Source: Mycolicibacterium mageritense (GTDB lineage Bacteria; Actinomycetota; Actinomycetes; Mycobacteriales; Mycobacteriaceae). Taken from it: 64,000 nt of DNA. The translations under genes were made by a program, and so were the position numbers. Shown piece after piece: positions 9,200-18,447 of the stretch (its first letter is position 1; every line of letters begins with the position of its first letter). The stretch covers positions 4,526,001 to 4,590,000 of the forward strand of contig NZ_AP022567.1 of NCBI RefSeq assembly GCF_010727475.1, in the 5' to 3' direction. Under the pieces are notes generated by a model. That model made no database searches. It saw only the letters and a list, made by a program, of their open reading frames with translations, and had not been told where the DNA came from.

Positions 9200-10180
9200 T
9201 CACCCGACAAAGCCTGTGCGGTCCCGCTCGGAATGGAGAGGCCGGCGGGACCGCACATTTTGTTCGTGCGCGGTGTGCAGCCACGAGCGCTGACGGTCGA
9301 CGCGACGGCGTTCGTTGCGGTAGTGCGTGGTGAGCCACGCGGCCTTGTAGACGTCGCCGACCTTGTGCGCCTGGCTGATCCGGTCGCGCTCGCGCATCTC
9401 CAGGAGCGTCAGCCGCAGCAGGAACAGCGGATCGGCTACCCGGCTCAGCAGCCAGTCGTAGCCGCGTGACGAGTAGGTGAGTGCCTGTGCCGACGCGGCT
9501 TTCGCACGCTGCCGATAGTCGATCCCGGACACGCGCTCAGCCGCGGTGCGGACATGTGCCTGCCATGGCACCTCGCCCGCGGCGAGCACGATGTTGACCG
9601 CGGCAACGGTGCTCAACGGGGCCGCGCTGGCGTCGCGCACATCGGCGGCGCGGCCGAGGATCGTCGCGACGGTACGGCGCGGGGTTCTGGTGATCAGGTC
9701 GGTGCGCGGCCGGATCAACTCGGCGGGCGCACCGAAATGAATGAACAGTTCCCGCGTCACAGTGTCATTGCGGACGAAGTTGCGCACGGCCCGGTCGAGC
9801 CAGGCCGCCGCGAAGACCACGACCGCCAGCAGCACGAGCCGCGAGACCAATCCGCCGGGCAGCAAGTAGTAGGCCACCACCGCGGCGAGAAGACCGAGCC
9901 CGATCAATGCGATGTGCGCGATGTCCTTGCCGCGCTGAGGATATTGCGTGAGGTAGGCCAGGGCCATGGTGTCGCGCTCGACACCGGCAATGATCTGGCG
10001 GCTGCCCGGCACCGTCGGGGTCAGTTTCTCGGCGATGAGCAGCGACCGGTACAGCCGACGCTGCATGAGGCCGCGTGAGCCGAACACGGTGTGGCCCGTG
10101 GCGATTGCGGCCACCGCGGGCGCCGCCGCCACGATGGGTGCGCACGCCACTGCGACGTCGAACAGGCCCGAGAGCAGCAT
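9200..10180 (-). CDS. Conserved membrane protein of unknown function
   Basis: 326-residue protein. A hydrophobic N-terminal segment (about 5-28) and two adjacent hydrophobic segments (about 87-110 and 112-130) suggest membrane anchoring, followed by a basic, mostly helical cytoplasmic part ending in an Arg-rich tail. I do not recognise a named family or catalytic motif. It lies 39 bases downstream of the DEAD-box helicase on the same strand, so co-transcription is plausible. This gene marks the point where synteny with the ESX-4/rplM neighbourhood of M. tuberculosis is broken. Confidence 0.7.
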   Translation of the reverse strand: MLLSGLFDVAVACAPIVAAAPAVAAIATGHTVFGSRGLMQRRLYRSLLIAEKLTPTVPGSRQIIAGVERDTMALAYLTQYPQRGKDIAHIALIGLGLLAAVVAYYLLPGGLVSRLVLLAVVVFAAAWLDRAVRNFVRNDTVTRELFIHFGAPAELIRPRTDLITRTPRRTVATILGRAADVRDASAAPLSTVAAVNIVLAAGEVPWQAHVRTAAERVSGIDYRQRAKAASAQALTYSSRGYDWLLSRVADPLFLLRLTLLEMRERDRISQAHKVGDVYKAAWLTTHYRNERRRVDRQRSWLHTAHEQNVRSRRPLHSERDRTGFVG

Positions 10181-10219
10181 CGCTCACAGTGTATGGCCGC
10201 AGTGGGCCGATGACGGTCG

Positions 10220-11587
10220 CTAGTGGCGGCCTGCGGCGGAGTCGTTCGCCCTTCTGGGCCTGCGGCCGCGGCCACCGCCATTGCGTTGGGCCGCGGACCG
10301 ATTGCCCTGGCGACCGCGACGCGACTGTCCGGGCCCGGACGACCGCTCCGGCCGCGCCGGGGCCTTCGACTCGGGCCGCGACTGAGCCTTGGGTTCACCG
10401 AAAACCCGGTCACCCGGCGCGATCTGCCGCAGCACCGGATGATCGGTGCCACTGATGCGGGTGATGGTCGGCTTGACGCCGGCCTTGCGGGTCAGGTTGC
10501 GCACATCCGACACCTGCGCGTCGTGCATGAGCGTCACGACGGTACCTTCGGCCCCGGCGCGCGCGGTGCGGCCGGACCGGTGCAGGTAGGCCTTGTGCTC
10601 CACCGGCGGGTCGGCGTGCACCACGAGGTTGACGTCGTCGACATGGATTCCGCGCGCGGCGATGTCGGTCGCGACGAGCACGGTCGCGGAGCCGTCAGAG
10701 AATGCCGTGAGGTTGCGGTCACGCGCGTTCTGCGACAGGTTGCCGTGCAGTTCGACAGCCGAGATGCCACGGGAATTGAGCTGGCGGGTCAGGCTTTTCG
10801 CGCCGTACTTGGTGCGGGCGAAAACAATGGTGCGGCCAGGGGCGGCAGCCAGATCGGCCACGACGTTGACGCGCGCGGCCGTGTCCACGTGCAGCACGTG
10901 ATGCACCATGGCGGTCACGGGCGACTGCGCCGAGTCGACGCTGTGCACCACCGGGTCGTGCAGGTACCGCTTGACGAGCACATCGACACCGGCATCCAGC
11001 GTCGCCGAGAACAGCAACCGCTGGCCGCGTTTCGGGGTGCGGTCGAGGAGGCGCTTCACGCCGGGCAGGAAGCCGAGATCGGCCATGTGATCGGCTTCGT
11101 CGAGCACCGTGATCTCGACCGCGGACAGATCGGCGTGGCCGGACTTCACATGGTCTTCCAACCGGCCGGGGCACGCGATGACGATGTCCACGCCGCGTTG
11201 CAGCGCCGCGATCTGCGGGTTGGGGCCCACCCCGCCGAAAATCTTGACCGAGCGCAGCCCGGTGGCTTCGGCGAGCGGGATCAGCGATGCCTCGATCTGG
11301 GTCACGAGTTCCCGGGTCGGGGCGAGGATCAGGGCGCGCGGGCGTCCGGGCGTGCGTGCGGTGCCGCTCTTGGCCAGGCGCGCGACCAGCGGCAGCAGGA
11401 ACGCATAGGTCTTGCCGGACCCGGTGCGGCCACGGCCGAGTACATCGCGGCCGGTCAGCGAGTCGGGAAGCGTCGCGGCCTGAATGGGGAACGGCGTGTG
11501 CACGCCACCCGCGGCGAGGGTGGTGACGATCTCGGCGGGAAGGCCGAGGTCGGCGAAAGTCGTCTGGACAGACGTCGAGGCAGACAA
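10220..11587 (-). CDS. DEAD-box ATP-dependent RNA helicase
   Basis: RNA helicase of about 455 residues. Visible motifs in order: Q-motif with FPIQ (33-36), motif I GRTGSGKT (53-60), PTREL (90-94), DEAD (163-166), SAT (194-196), and a C-terminal HRSGRTARAG motif VI. A basic Arg/Gly/Ser-rich tail (about the last 60 residues) is typical of RhlE/CsdA-like helicases that remodel RNA, often in the cold or on ribosomes. The start is uncertain: the frame is open far upstream, but similarity begins at FADLGLP, and a TTG at 11587 (MSASTSVQ...) fits. It is divergent from the GAF regulator. Confidence 0.88.
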   Translation of the reverse strand: MSASTSVQTTFADLGLPAEIVTTLAAGGVHTPFPIQAATLPDSLTGRDVLGRGRTGSGKTYAFLLPLVARLAKSGTARTPGRPRALILAPTRELVTQIEASLIPLAEATGLRSVKIFGGVGPNPQIAALQRGVDIVIACPGRLEDHVKSGHADLSAVEITVLDEADHMADLGFLPGVKRLLDRTPKRGQRLLFSATLDAGVDVLVKRYLHDPVVHSVDSAQSPVTAMVHHVLHVDTAARVNVVADLAAAPGRTIVFARTKYGAKSLTRQLNSRGISAVELHGNLSQNARDRNLTAFSDGSATVLVATDIAARGIHVDDVNLVVHADPPVEHKAYLHRSGRTARAGAEGTVVTLMHDAQVSDVRNLTRKAGVKPTITRISGTDHPVLRQIAPGDRVFGEPKAQSRPESKAPARPERSSGPGQSRRGRQGNRSAAQRNGGGRGRRPRRANDSAAGRH

Positions 11588-11837
11588 AAGAAAACTCCGA
11601 AAATGGTAGGCGGTCGTCCTGCCCGGCGCGGGTGAGATCCCGCGGCGCTCGAGTTGACGATCGAGATGGCGACAAAGGCAGAACAGACAAGTCGCCGTGA
11701 CCCGACTATACCGGTAGGCGGTCCGTTTCCCGGCCTCCGAGCGGCCATGCGTTACCGCCGTCACACCCAGGTCAACTATCCTGGCGGGCACGCGCGGTGG
11801 CCAAAATGTCGGCGCCGCGTTCAGGAGCGTGATCACC
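11588..11837. promoter_or_regulatory. Divergent intergenic region, helicase leader and regulator promoter
   Basis: This 250-base spacer serves two divergent genes. On the minus strand, TATAGT (bases 11705-11710 read in reverse) is a plausible -10 box, which would leave an RNA leader of roughly 110 bases before the helicase start. Long leaders are common for cold-inducible helicase genes, but no known leader family is recognised here. On the plus strand only a ribosome site (AGGAG at 11823-11827) for the regulator is clear. Confidence 0.35.
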
Positions 11838-13127
11838 GTGACCACATCGGAGGACGTGGGTGGCCGGGTTTTGTCCCGAGTGCCGCCTGCGAAGGTGCGT
11901 GCCGTGCACGACCTCTTCGTGGAGGGCCAGGTGGACGCCGCATACCTCGACTCCACACCGCTGCGCCGCATCGTTGTGGAAAGTTGGCAGCGCAGCCTGG
12001 CCACGGGCGTCGACCCCGACCGTGGCGGCCGGCTTGCCGCGGCAAGCCTGACCGAGTTGCGGGCCTCGCATCCGCTGGCCCCCACGCTGCCGCTGATCCG
12101 CAGGCTGCTGGTCGAGGACGCGGCCGACTCGGGCGTGGTGGTCGCCATCACCGCCGCCGACGGCACCTTGCTGTGGGTCGAGGGCGACCGGACCGCGTGC
12201 CGGAGGGCCGAGGCCATGAACTTCGTGCCCGGTTCGGACTGGAGCGAGCGCTCGGCGGGCACCAATGCTCCGGGTACCGCGTTGGCGTTGGACCGCGAAC
12301 TGCAGATCCTGGGCTCGGAGCACTTCTCCCGCATCGTGCATTCGTGGAGTTGCACGGCCGTGCCCGTGCACGACCCGGCCAGCGGAGTCCTGCTCGGCGC
12401 CATCGATCTCACCGGCGGTCACGCCGTGACGACGCCGCAGACCCTGGCGCTCGTGCGCGCGACCGCGGTCGCGGTGGAGAACCACCTGGCGTTGCTGCAG
12501 TTGACCAAGCCGGCACCGGACCCGGTTCCCGAAGGCGCCCGGCTGTCGGTGCTCGGTGCCGAACGGCCTCGGTGGGAGGCCGCCGACTCCGACGGCCGAC
12601 CACGCACCGCCACCCTGACCGGCAGGCACGCCGACATCCTGGTCCTGCTGATCCGCCATCCCGAAGGTTTGAGCGCCGATCACCTCGCGATGCTGCTGGA
12701 CGACAAGGATCTCGACGTGGTGACCATCCGCGCCGAGATGTCACGGTTGCGCCGTGTGATCGGCAGCGAGCACATCGCGTCGCGGCCGTATCGCCTGCTC
12801 GCGCCGATCGCCAGCGACATGGGTGACGTGTACGACGCACTGCGGGCAGGCGACGTGGCGGCGGCGCTCTCCGCGTACACCGGGGCCTTGCTGCCGCAGT
12901 CCGTATCACCTGCCATCGCGCGGCTGCGCACCGAGCTGAGCGCGAGCCTGCGCGGAGCCGTGCTCGCCGACGGAAACCTCGACCTGTTGCGCCGGTGGCT
13001 GCAACTGCCCGACGGCCGGGACGACCGACGCGGCTGGCACCTGCTGCACGATCACCGCGATGCCGACCCGGTCGCGCGGGCACATGCCCGCGGTCACCTC
13101 GCCGGGCTCGACGCCGACTTGGCCTAG
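11838..13127 (+). CDS. GAF-domain transcriptional regulator of the aldehyde/diol cluster
   Basis: About 429 residues. The N-terminal 220 residues resemble the AcoR-type sensor region: a helical start with the ESWQRS pattern, then a GAF domain with SDWSERSAGTNA and a Ser/Cys-rich WSCTAVPV strand. The middle (about 255-310) looks like a winged-helix DNA-binding unit (LTGRHADILVLL...), and the remainder is helical, resembling the domain that follows OmpR-type winged helices in BTAD/SARP proteins. The AAA+ domain of sigma-54 activators is absent, which fits a genus lacking sigma-54. It lies just upstream of the aldehyde dehydrogenase, which it probably activates. A GTG at 11829 is an alternative start, but AGGAG is then too close. 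Confidence 0.8.
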   Translation: MTTSEDVGGRVLSRVPPAKVRAVHDLFVEGQVDAAYLDSTPLRRIVVESWQRSLATGVDPDRGGRLAAASLTELRASHPLAPTLPLIRRLLVEDAADSGVVVAITAADGTLLWVEGDRTACRRAEAMNFVPGSDWSERSAGTNAPGTALALDRELQILGSEHFSRIVHSWSCTAVPVHDPASGVLLGAIDLTGGHAVTTPQTLALVRATAVAVENHLALLQLTKPAPDPVPEGARLSVLGAERPRWEAADSDGRPRTATLTGRHADILVLLIRHPEGLSADHLAMLLDDKDLDVVTIRAEMSRLRRVIGSEHIASRPYRLLAPIASDMGDVYDALRAGDVAAALSAYTGALLPQSVSPAIARLRTELSASLRGAVLADGNLDLLRRWLQLPDGRDDRRGWHLLHDHRDADPVARAHARGHLAGLDADLA

Positions 13128-13136
13128 GTCCGCCGC

Positions 13137-13183
13137 GTTGCACGACGCGTGCAACCGTGCTGCAACCTCCTGCTACCTACCTT
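13137..13183 (+). promoter_or_regulatory. Candidate operator and promoter of the aldehyde dehydrogenase gene
   Basis: GTTGCACG and CGTGCAAC form a perfect 8-base inverted repeat with a 3-base spacer at 13137-13155. Overlapping it is GCAACCGTGCTGCAAC (13151-13166), a GCAAC direct repeat with a 6-base spacer. The same GCAAC-N6-GCAAC arrangement occurs before the diol dehydratase genes at 17921-17936. A candidate -10 box TACCTT follows at 13178. The element is placed where an activator would replace a -35 box. The protein that binds is inferred to be the adjacent GAF regulator. Confidence 0.5.
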
Positions 13184-13228
13184 GAGTGACGACCGACACA
13201 TTCGGGTGTCCGACCGCAGGAGAATGCC

Positions 13229-14752
<1,524 letters not shown>

Positions 14753-14766
14753 GCCGGTCTCCAGCC

Positions 14767-14818
14767 CGAACGTGGGCTTGTGTGCCGAACCCCCCACCCG
14801 CACACAAGCCCACGTTCG
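14767..14818. terminator. Long inverted repeat after the aldehyde dehydrogenase gene
   Basis: Perfect 19-base arms, CGAACGTGGGCTTGTGTGC (14767-14785) and its complement (14800-14818), with a 14-base C-rich loop. There is no U-tract, so if it terminates transcription it does so as a mycobacterial-type hairpin; it is symmetric and could act in both directions. A related palindrome sharing the GCTTGTGT core lies at 39828-39884. Confidence 0.55.
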
Positions 14819-14855
14819 TCATAACCGACGGTCATAGCCGACGAGAGGAGAACTG

Positions 14856-15254
14856 ATGGGAGCTCTGTCGCTGTCCACGGCGCAGAAGGTGGTCGACGCT
14901 GCGATCGCCAAGGCCCACGAGATCGGCCACCCGATGAACATCGCGGTCGTCGACGATGGCGGCCACCTGGTGACGTTCGTTCGCATGGACGGCGCCATCA
15001 AGGCCAGCATCGACATCTCGATCCGGAAGGCCCGCACGTCGGTCATGATGAATCTGCCGACCAGCGCGCTGACCACGGTGTGCCAGCCGGGCGGTGAACT
15101 GTATGGGCTTGAGCAGACGGCGGGAGGTCTCGTGGTGTTCGGTGGCGGCCTTCTGCTGGAGTCCGACGGTGTGGTGATCGGCGCGATCGGGGTCAGCGCG
15201 GGCAGCGTCGAGCAGGATGTCGCGGTCGCCGAGGCCGGCGTCGCCGTGCTCTAG
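14856..15254 (+). CDS. HbpS/GlcG-family protein (stand-alone PduO C-terminal-type domain)
   Basis: 132-residue protein of the DUF336 (GlcG/HbpS) family, recognisable by the N-terminal helix (STAQKVVDAAIAKA), the NIAVVDDGGHLV strand and the Gly-rich end (IGAIGVSAGSVEQDVAVAEAG). Members bind haem or small ligands. The same fold forms the C-terminal half of the PduO corrinoid adenosyltransferase of propanediol operons, which fits the B12-dependent diol dehydratase nearby; the adenosyltransferase half is not encoded here. A clear ribosome site (GAGGAG) precedes the ATG. It lies 103 bases after the aldehyde dehydrogenase stop. Confidence 0.85.
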   Translation: MGALSLSTAQKVVDAAIAKAHEIGHPMNIAVVDDGGHLVTFVRMDGAIKASIDISIRKARTSVMMNLPTSALTTVCQPGGELYGLEQTAGGLVVFGGGLLLESDGVVIGAIGVSAGSVEQDVAVAEAGVAVL

Positions 15255-15316
15255 TCCCAATCTTGTTCCTCCATCGTGGTCGCGACGCAGGTCGGGGCGC
15301 GCCGTTTTGTCGGTGG

Positions 15317-15332
15317 TCGAATGTATGTTCGA
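15317..15332 (+). promoter_or_regulatory. LexA (SOS) box before the 13E12-type gene
   Basis: TCGAATGTATGTTCGA is a near-perfect match to the actinobacterial LexA operator TCGAAC-N4-GTTCGA, with a single deviation in the left half-site (T for C at position 6). Location directly before an HNH protein of the 13E12 family agrees with DNA-damage control reported for several 13E12 genes of M. tuberculosis. The box contains the first possible ATG (15321), so the downstream ATG at 15336 is the likelier start. Confidence 0.75.
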
Positions 15333-15335
15333 AGC

Positions 15336-16991
15336 ATGCAGACGGATGCGCTGGCGGCGGTGGCGGGGTTGCGGGCCGCCTTCGACGCGTTCGCCGCGTG
15401 CGATGTCGCGTCCTTGTCCAGGGCCGAGGTGGTGGCGCTGCTCGACGAGTACGAGGAGCTGATGTGTCAGCTGCCGGCACCGTTGCATCGGCTGCTGGCC
15501 CAGCTACAGGCCGGCACCACACCCAAGGAGATGGGTGCCAAGTCGTGGAATGCGGTGTTGCGGATCCGGTGGCGGCTGTCGACCGCGGAGGCGGGCCGCC
15601 GCTTGCGCGAGGCCGCCGAGCTGGGGCCGCGCCGCGCGCTGACCGGCGAGCCGCTGCCGCCGGTCCTGCCAGTGGTTGCGGCCGCGCAAGCCGCCGGGCT
15701 GATCAATGCCGATCACGTCAAAGTGCTGCGCGACGCGGTCGATGCTCTCCCCGGGTGGGTCGATCCCACCACGCGGGACCAGTTCGAAGCCGATCTGGTG
15801 GGGGTCGCGGTCAAGGTGGATCCCAAGGAGCTCAAGGACACCGCCGAGCTGCGGTTGTTTCTGCTCGATCAGGACGGCCCCGAGCCCGACGACACCGAAC
15901 GCGCCCGTACCCGCGGGGTGTCGATGGCCAAGCAGGATCGGGCTGGGATGACGGGGTTGACGGCGAACCTGAGCCCGGAGGCCGCGGCGGTGTGGGAGGT
16001 GTTGTTTGCCAGGTTCGCCGCGCCGGGCATGTGCAACCCGGCCGATGAGGAACCCTGCACGTCGGGGACGCCGACTCAGGCCCAGATCGACAATGATCAC
16101 CGCTCCCTGGCCCAGCGCCAACATGACGCGCTGATCGCCATCGGGCGGATCGCGTTGATGACCGATTTGGGTCAGCTCAACGGATTGCCGGTGTCGATCA
16201 TCATCCGCACCACCCTGCAGGATTTGGAATCGCGCGCCGGGATCGGCACGACCGGCGGCGGAACCAAGCTGCCCATCAAAGACGTCATCCGGATGGCCGC
16301 CCACGCCAACCATCACCTGGCGATCTTCGATCGGGCCACTGGAGCGGCGCTGGACTATTACCGGGCCCGGCGTACCGCCAGCCGGGCGCAGCGGATCATG
16401 TTGATCGCCCGTGACGGCGGCTGTACGAAACCGTGTTGCACTGTGGGGGCTTACGGTTGTCAGGCCCATCACGGCGAGGCCGACTGGGCCGCCGGCGGCA
16501 ACACCAATGTCAACGAGATGACTTTGGCCTGCCCGCCGGACAATCGTCTGGTCGACGACGGCGGATACACCACCACCTTCAACGACCGCGGCGAGGTCGA
16601 ATGGCACCCGCCACCAGAGCTCGACCACGGCCAGGCCCGCATCAACTACTACCACCGGCCCGAACTGCTGCTCAACCCACCCGAGGACGAATCGGAGCGG
16701 GAACGGGCGCAGGGCGTGGAGCCGGAAGCACAGCAGAACCCCGAGGACGAATCGGAGCCAGAGCGGACGCCAGACCTCCAGTGGGATCTGGACTGGGATC
16801 TGGACTGGGGCAACGACTTCGACCAACCCACACTCATCGCACCCAACGTCGACCACCTCTGGGACGCGCAGTCGTTCGACAAGGGGCCCTTCGACCCCGG
16901 ACTTCCATCCGGCTGGATACTGATCGACCCCTACCCATGGCAATCCAGCACAGACCAGGCCCCCGGCGGCAAAAGAGTCCGCGGCCCTTGA
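15336..16991 (+). CDS. 13E12 repeat family protein: DUF222 domain plus HNH endonuclease domain
   Basis: About 551 residues. The N-terminal 330 residues are the helical DUF222 domain (EVVALLDEYEELMCQLPAP...), followed by a C-terminal HNH-type domain with zinc-binding Cys pairs (GGCTKPCC, YGCQAHHGEADW, LACPPDN). The usual last HNH histidine appears as Asn (PPDNRL). A long acidic tail with a short repeat (WDLDWDLDW) ends the protein. The family is multicopy in mycobacteria and associated with mobile or phage DNA; its exact activity is not established. The gene sits alone between the aldehyde dehydrogenase genes and the diol dehydratase genes and has its own LexA-type box, suggesting an independent insertion. 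Confidence 0.85.
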   Translation: MQTDALAAVAGLRAAFDAFAACDVASLSRAEVVALLDEYEELMCQLPAPLHRLLAQLQAGTTPKEMGAKSWNAVLRIRWRLSTAEAGRRLREAAELGPRRALTGEPLPPVLPVVAAAQAAGLINADHVKVLRDAVDALPGWVDPTTRDQFEADLVGVAVKVDPKELKDTAELRLFLLDQDGPEPDDTERARTRGVSMAKQDRAGMTGLTANLSPEAAAVWEVLFARFAAPGMCNPADEEPCTSGTPTQAQIDNDHRSLAQRQHDALIAIGRIALMTDLGQLNGLPVSIIIRTTLQDLESRAGIGTTGGGTKLPIKDVIRMAAHANHHLAIFDRATGAALDYYRARRTASRAQRIMLIARDGGCTKPCCTVGAYGCQAHHGEADWAAGGNTNVNEMTLACPPDNRLVDDGGYTTTFNDRGEVEWHPPPELDHGQARINYYHRPELLLNPPEDESERERAQGVEPEAQQNPEDESEPERTPDLQWDLDWDLDWGNDFDQPTLIAPNVDHLWDAQSFDKGPFDPGLPSGWILIDPYPWQSSTDQAPGGKRVRGP

Positions 16992-17165
16992 CCAGCCACG
17001 CAAGCCCGGCGCTTGCCGGTCCCGTCGCATCCCACCAACCGCCGACACCGCAGCCGCGCGGCGAGTTCGTCGGGTGCGCATACTGCCAATCGACTGAATC
17101 CGCCTCCGGCACAGGGCGGTCGTGCGTCCCTTCGGCGGCCATGTTGGTGTCGACGTCGAAATCGC

Positions 17166-17882
17166 CTAGTCCACCAGAACGCAATCGCCGCAGTACCCGG
17201 CGCCGGGCACCAGGTAGAACAGGCAACAGTTCCGGCGCCGGAACGTGCCATCGATGTGGGCGGCGGCACCGGCGAGCTGGTCGGTCGCCATGAGTGCGGC
17301 AATCAGGGCGCGGCCCGGCTGCTCACACTCGGGCCGGGTCTGCGACATCACCGTCACGGCGCCGTTGGCCGCCGATATCACGTTGCCCCACAACACCTGC
17401 GGTGAAAGCGCCGCACCTGAGCGCAGGGTGTCGTTGAGCGGCACGATCACTTCGTTGATCACCGAGCCGGTGATGGCCGCCGCGGCGTCGGCCGCATCCG
17501 ACACCGGCAGCACGCGCGGCCGGGTCACCGCAAGCCGCGGCCGGTGCGACGAGTCTTGTTGCCAACGCAGGGTTTCGGCGTCGAGCACGGGGATCTTCGA
17601 GAGCGTCACCGCGGCGCCGACGACCGGCGAGAGAACCCGCGCGGCGATCGACAGGTGCACCGAGGAGGCCGCGGCCTTGACCGGCACGAGCGCCTCGTCG
17701 AGGCCGAATGCCGATGCGGTCGCGCGACGGGTGCGGGATGCGTATTCGGAAAGCGTCGCGGCGTCGGTGAGCAGGGTGGTGATCGGCAGCCAGGGGCCGT
17801 CCTCGGCGGCGGGCAGCGCGAAGTAATCGCCGAGCCCGGCGACCGCGTCGAGCAACGCAGCGGTGTCGTCCATCGTCGACAC
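17166..17882 (-). CDS. FhuF-like [2Fe-2S] protein, siderophore-iron reductase type
   Basis: 238-residue protein with the C-terminal FhuF signature C-C-x10-C-x2-C, seen here as Cys219, Cys220, Cys231 and Cys234 (NCCLFY...YCGDC). FhuF proteins reduce ferric siderophores or act as unusual [2Fe-2S] electron donors. The rest is helical with no other recognised motif. Start choices are GTG at 17882 or ATG at 17873, three codons apart. It is divergent from the diol dehydratase operon and shares its upstream region, including the GCAAC repeat. An electron-transfer role in keeping B12 or the dehydratase reactivated is possible, but this is inference; ordinary iron uptake is the default. Confidence 0.75.
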   Translation of the reverse strand: MSTMDDTAALLDAVAGLGDYFALPAAEDGPWLPITTLLTDAATLSEYASRTRRATASAFGLDEALVPVKAAASSVHLSIAARVLSPVVGAAVTLSKIPVLDAETLRWQQDSSHRPRLAVTRPRVLPVSDAADAAAAITGSVINEVIVPLNDTLRSGAALSPQVLWGNVISAANGAVTVMSQTRPECEQPGRALIAALMATDQLAGAAAHIDGTFRRRNCCLFYLVPGAGYCGDCVLVD

Positions 17883-17920
17883 ACGCTAGTCGCATTACGC
17901 AAGTACGGCTGACCTGCGAC

Positions 17921-17953
17921 GCAACGGTGATGCAACGTGACGCAGCGCACAAT
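17921..17953 (+). promoter_or_regulatory. Candidate activator site and promoter of the diol dehydratase operon
   Basis: GCAACGGTGATGCAAC (17921-17936) is a GCAAC direct repeat with a 6-base spacer. It matches the element before the aldehyde dehydrogenase gene at 14 of 16 positions. CACAAT at 17948-17953 is a candidate -10 box, separated by 11 bases exactly as at the other site. A common regulator, probably the GAF protein at 11.8-13.1 kb, is inferred. Confidence 0.5.
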
Positions 17954-17996
17954 CGAGGGTGCTTCGCGCCCGCAGCACATCAGTTGGGAGTCGTGT

Positions 17997-18437
17997 ATGA
18001 CAGAACCGGTCCTGGATCCGGCGGTGGATTACCCGCTGAGCCTCAATCGCAAGGATTTGCTTTCCACCCCCAACGGCAAGTCGATCGACGACATCACGAT
18101 GGACGCGGTCATGTCGGGTGCGGTGCAGGCCTCGGATCTGCGGATCACGCCGCAGACCTTGCGCCTGCAGGCCCAGATCGCCGAGAAGGTCGGCCGCAGG
18201 CAGCTCGGCGCGAATCTTCGCCGCGCCGCCGAGATGACCGCCATCAGTGACGAGCGCGTCTTGCAGATCTACAACGCGTTGCGGCCCAACGCCTCCACGA
18301 AGCCCGAGCTGGACGCGATCGCCGACGAACTCGACACCCAGTACGGTGCGACGATGCTGGCCGCGCTCGTCCGTGAGGCCGCCGACGTCTACGAGCGCCG
18401 CGACATCTTGGCCACCAGCGAATCTACCGGCGAATAG
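17997..18437 (+). CDS. pduE: Adenosylcobalamin-dependent diol/glycerol dehydratase, small subunit
   Basis: 146-residue protein similar to the gamma subunit of propanediol/glycerol dehydratase. It has the DYPL start, ADVY/ERRD end and the conserved basic region around ITPQTLRLQAQIAEKVGR. The small subunit completes the (alpha-beta-gamma)2 enzyme that converts 1,2-diols or glycerol to aldehydes. Gene order is unusual: the small subunit comes first, before the large one, whereas enteric operons run large, medium, small. The ATG is preceded by GGGAG. The stop codon overlaps the ribosome site of the next gene (TAGGAG), so the genes are coupled. Confidence 0.88.
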   Translation: MTEPVLDPAVDYPLSLNRKDLLSTPNGKSIDDITMDAVMSGAVQASDLRITPQTLRLQAQIAEKVGRRQLGANLRRAAEMTAISDERVLQIYNALRPNASTKPELDAIADELDTQYGATMLAALVREAADVYERRDILATSESTGE

Positions 18438-18447
18438 GAGACATTCG

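Noticed and set aside
17883..17996. Small open frames in the diol dehydratase upstream region
   Set aside because: No ribosome site or family match; the region is better explained by promoters for two divergent genes.
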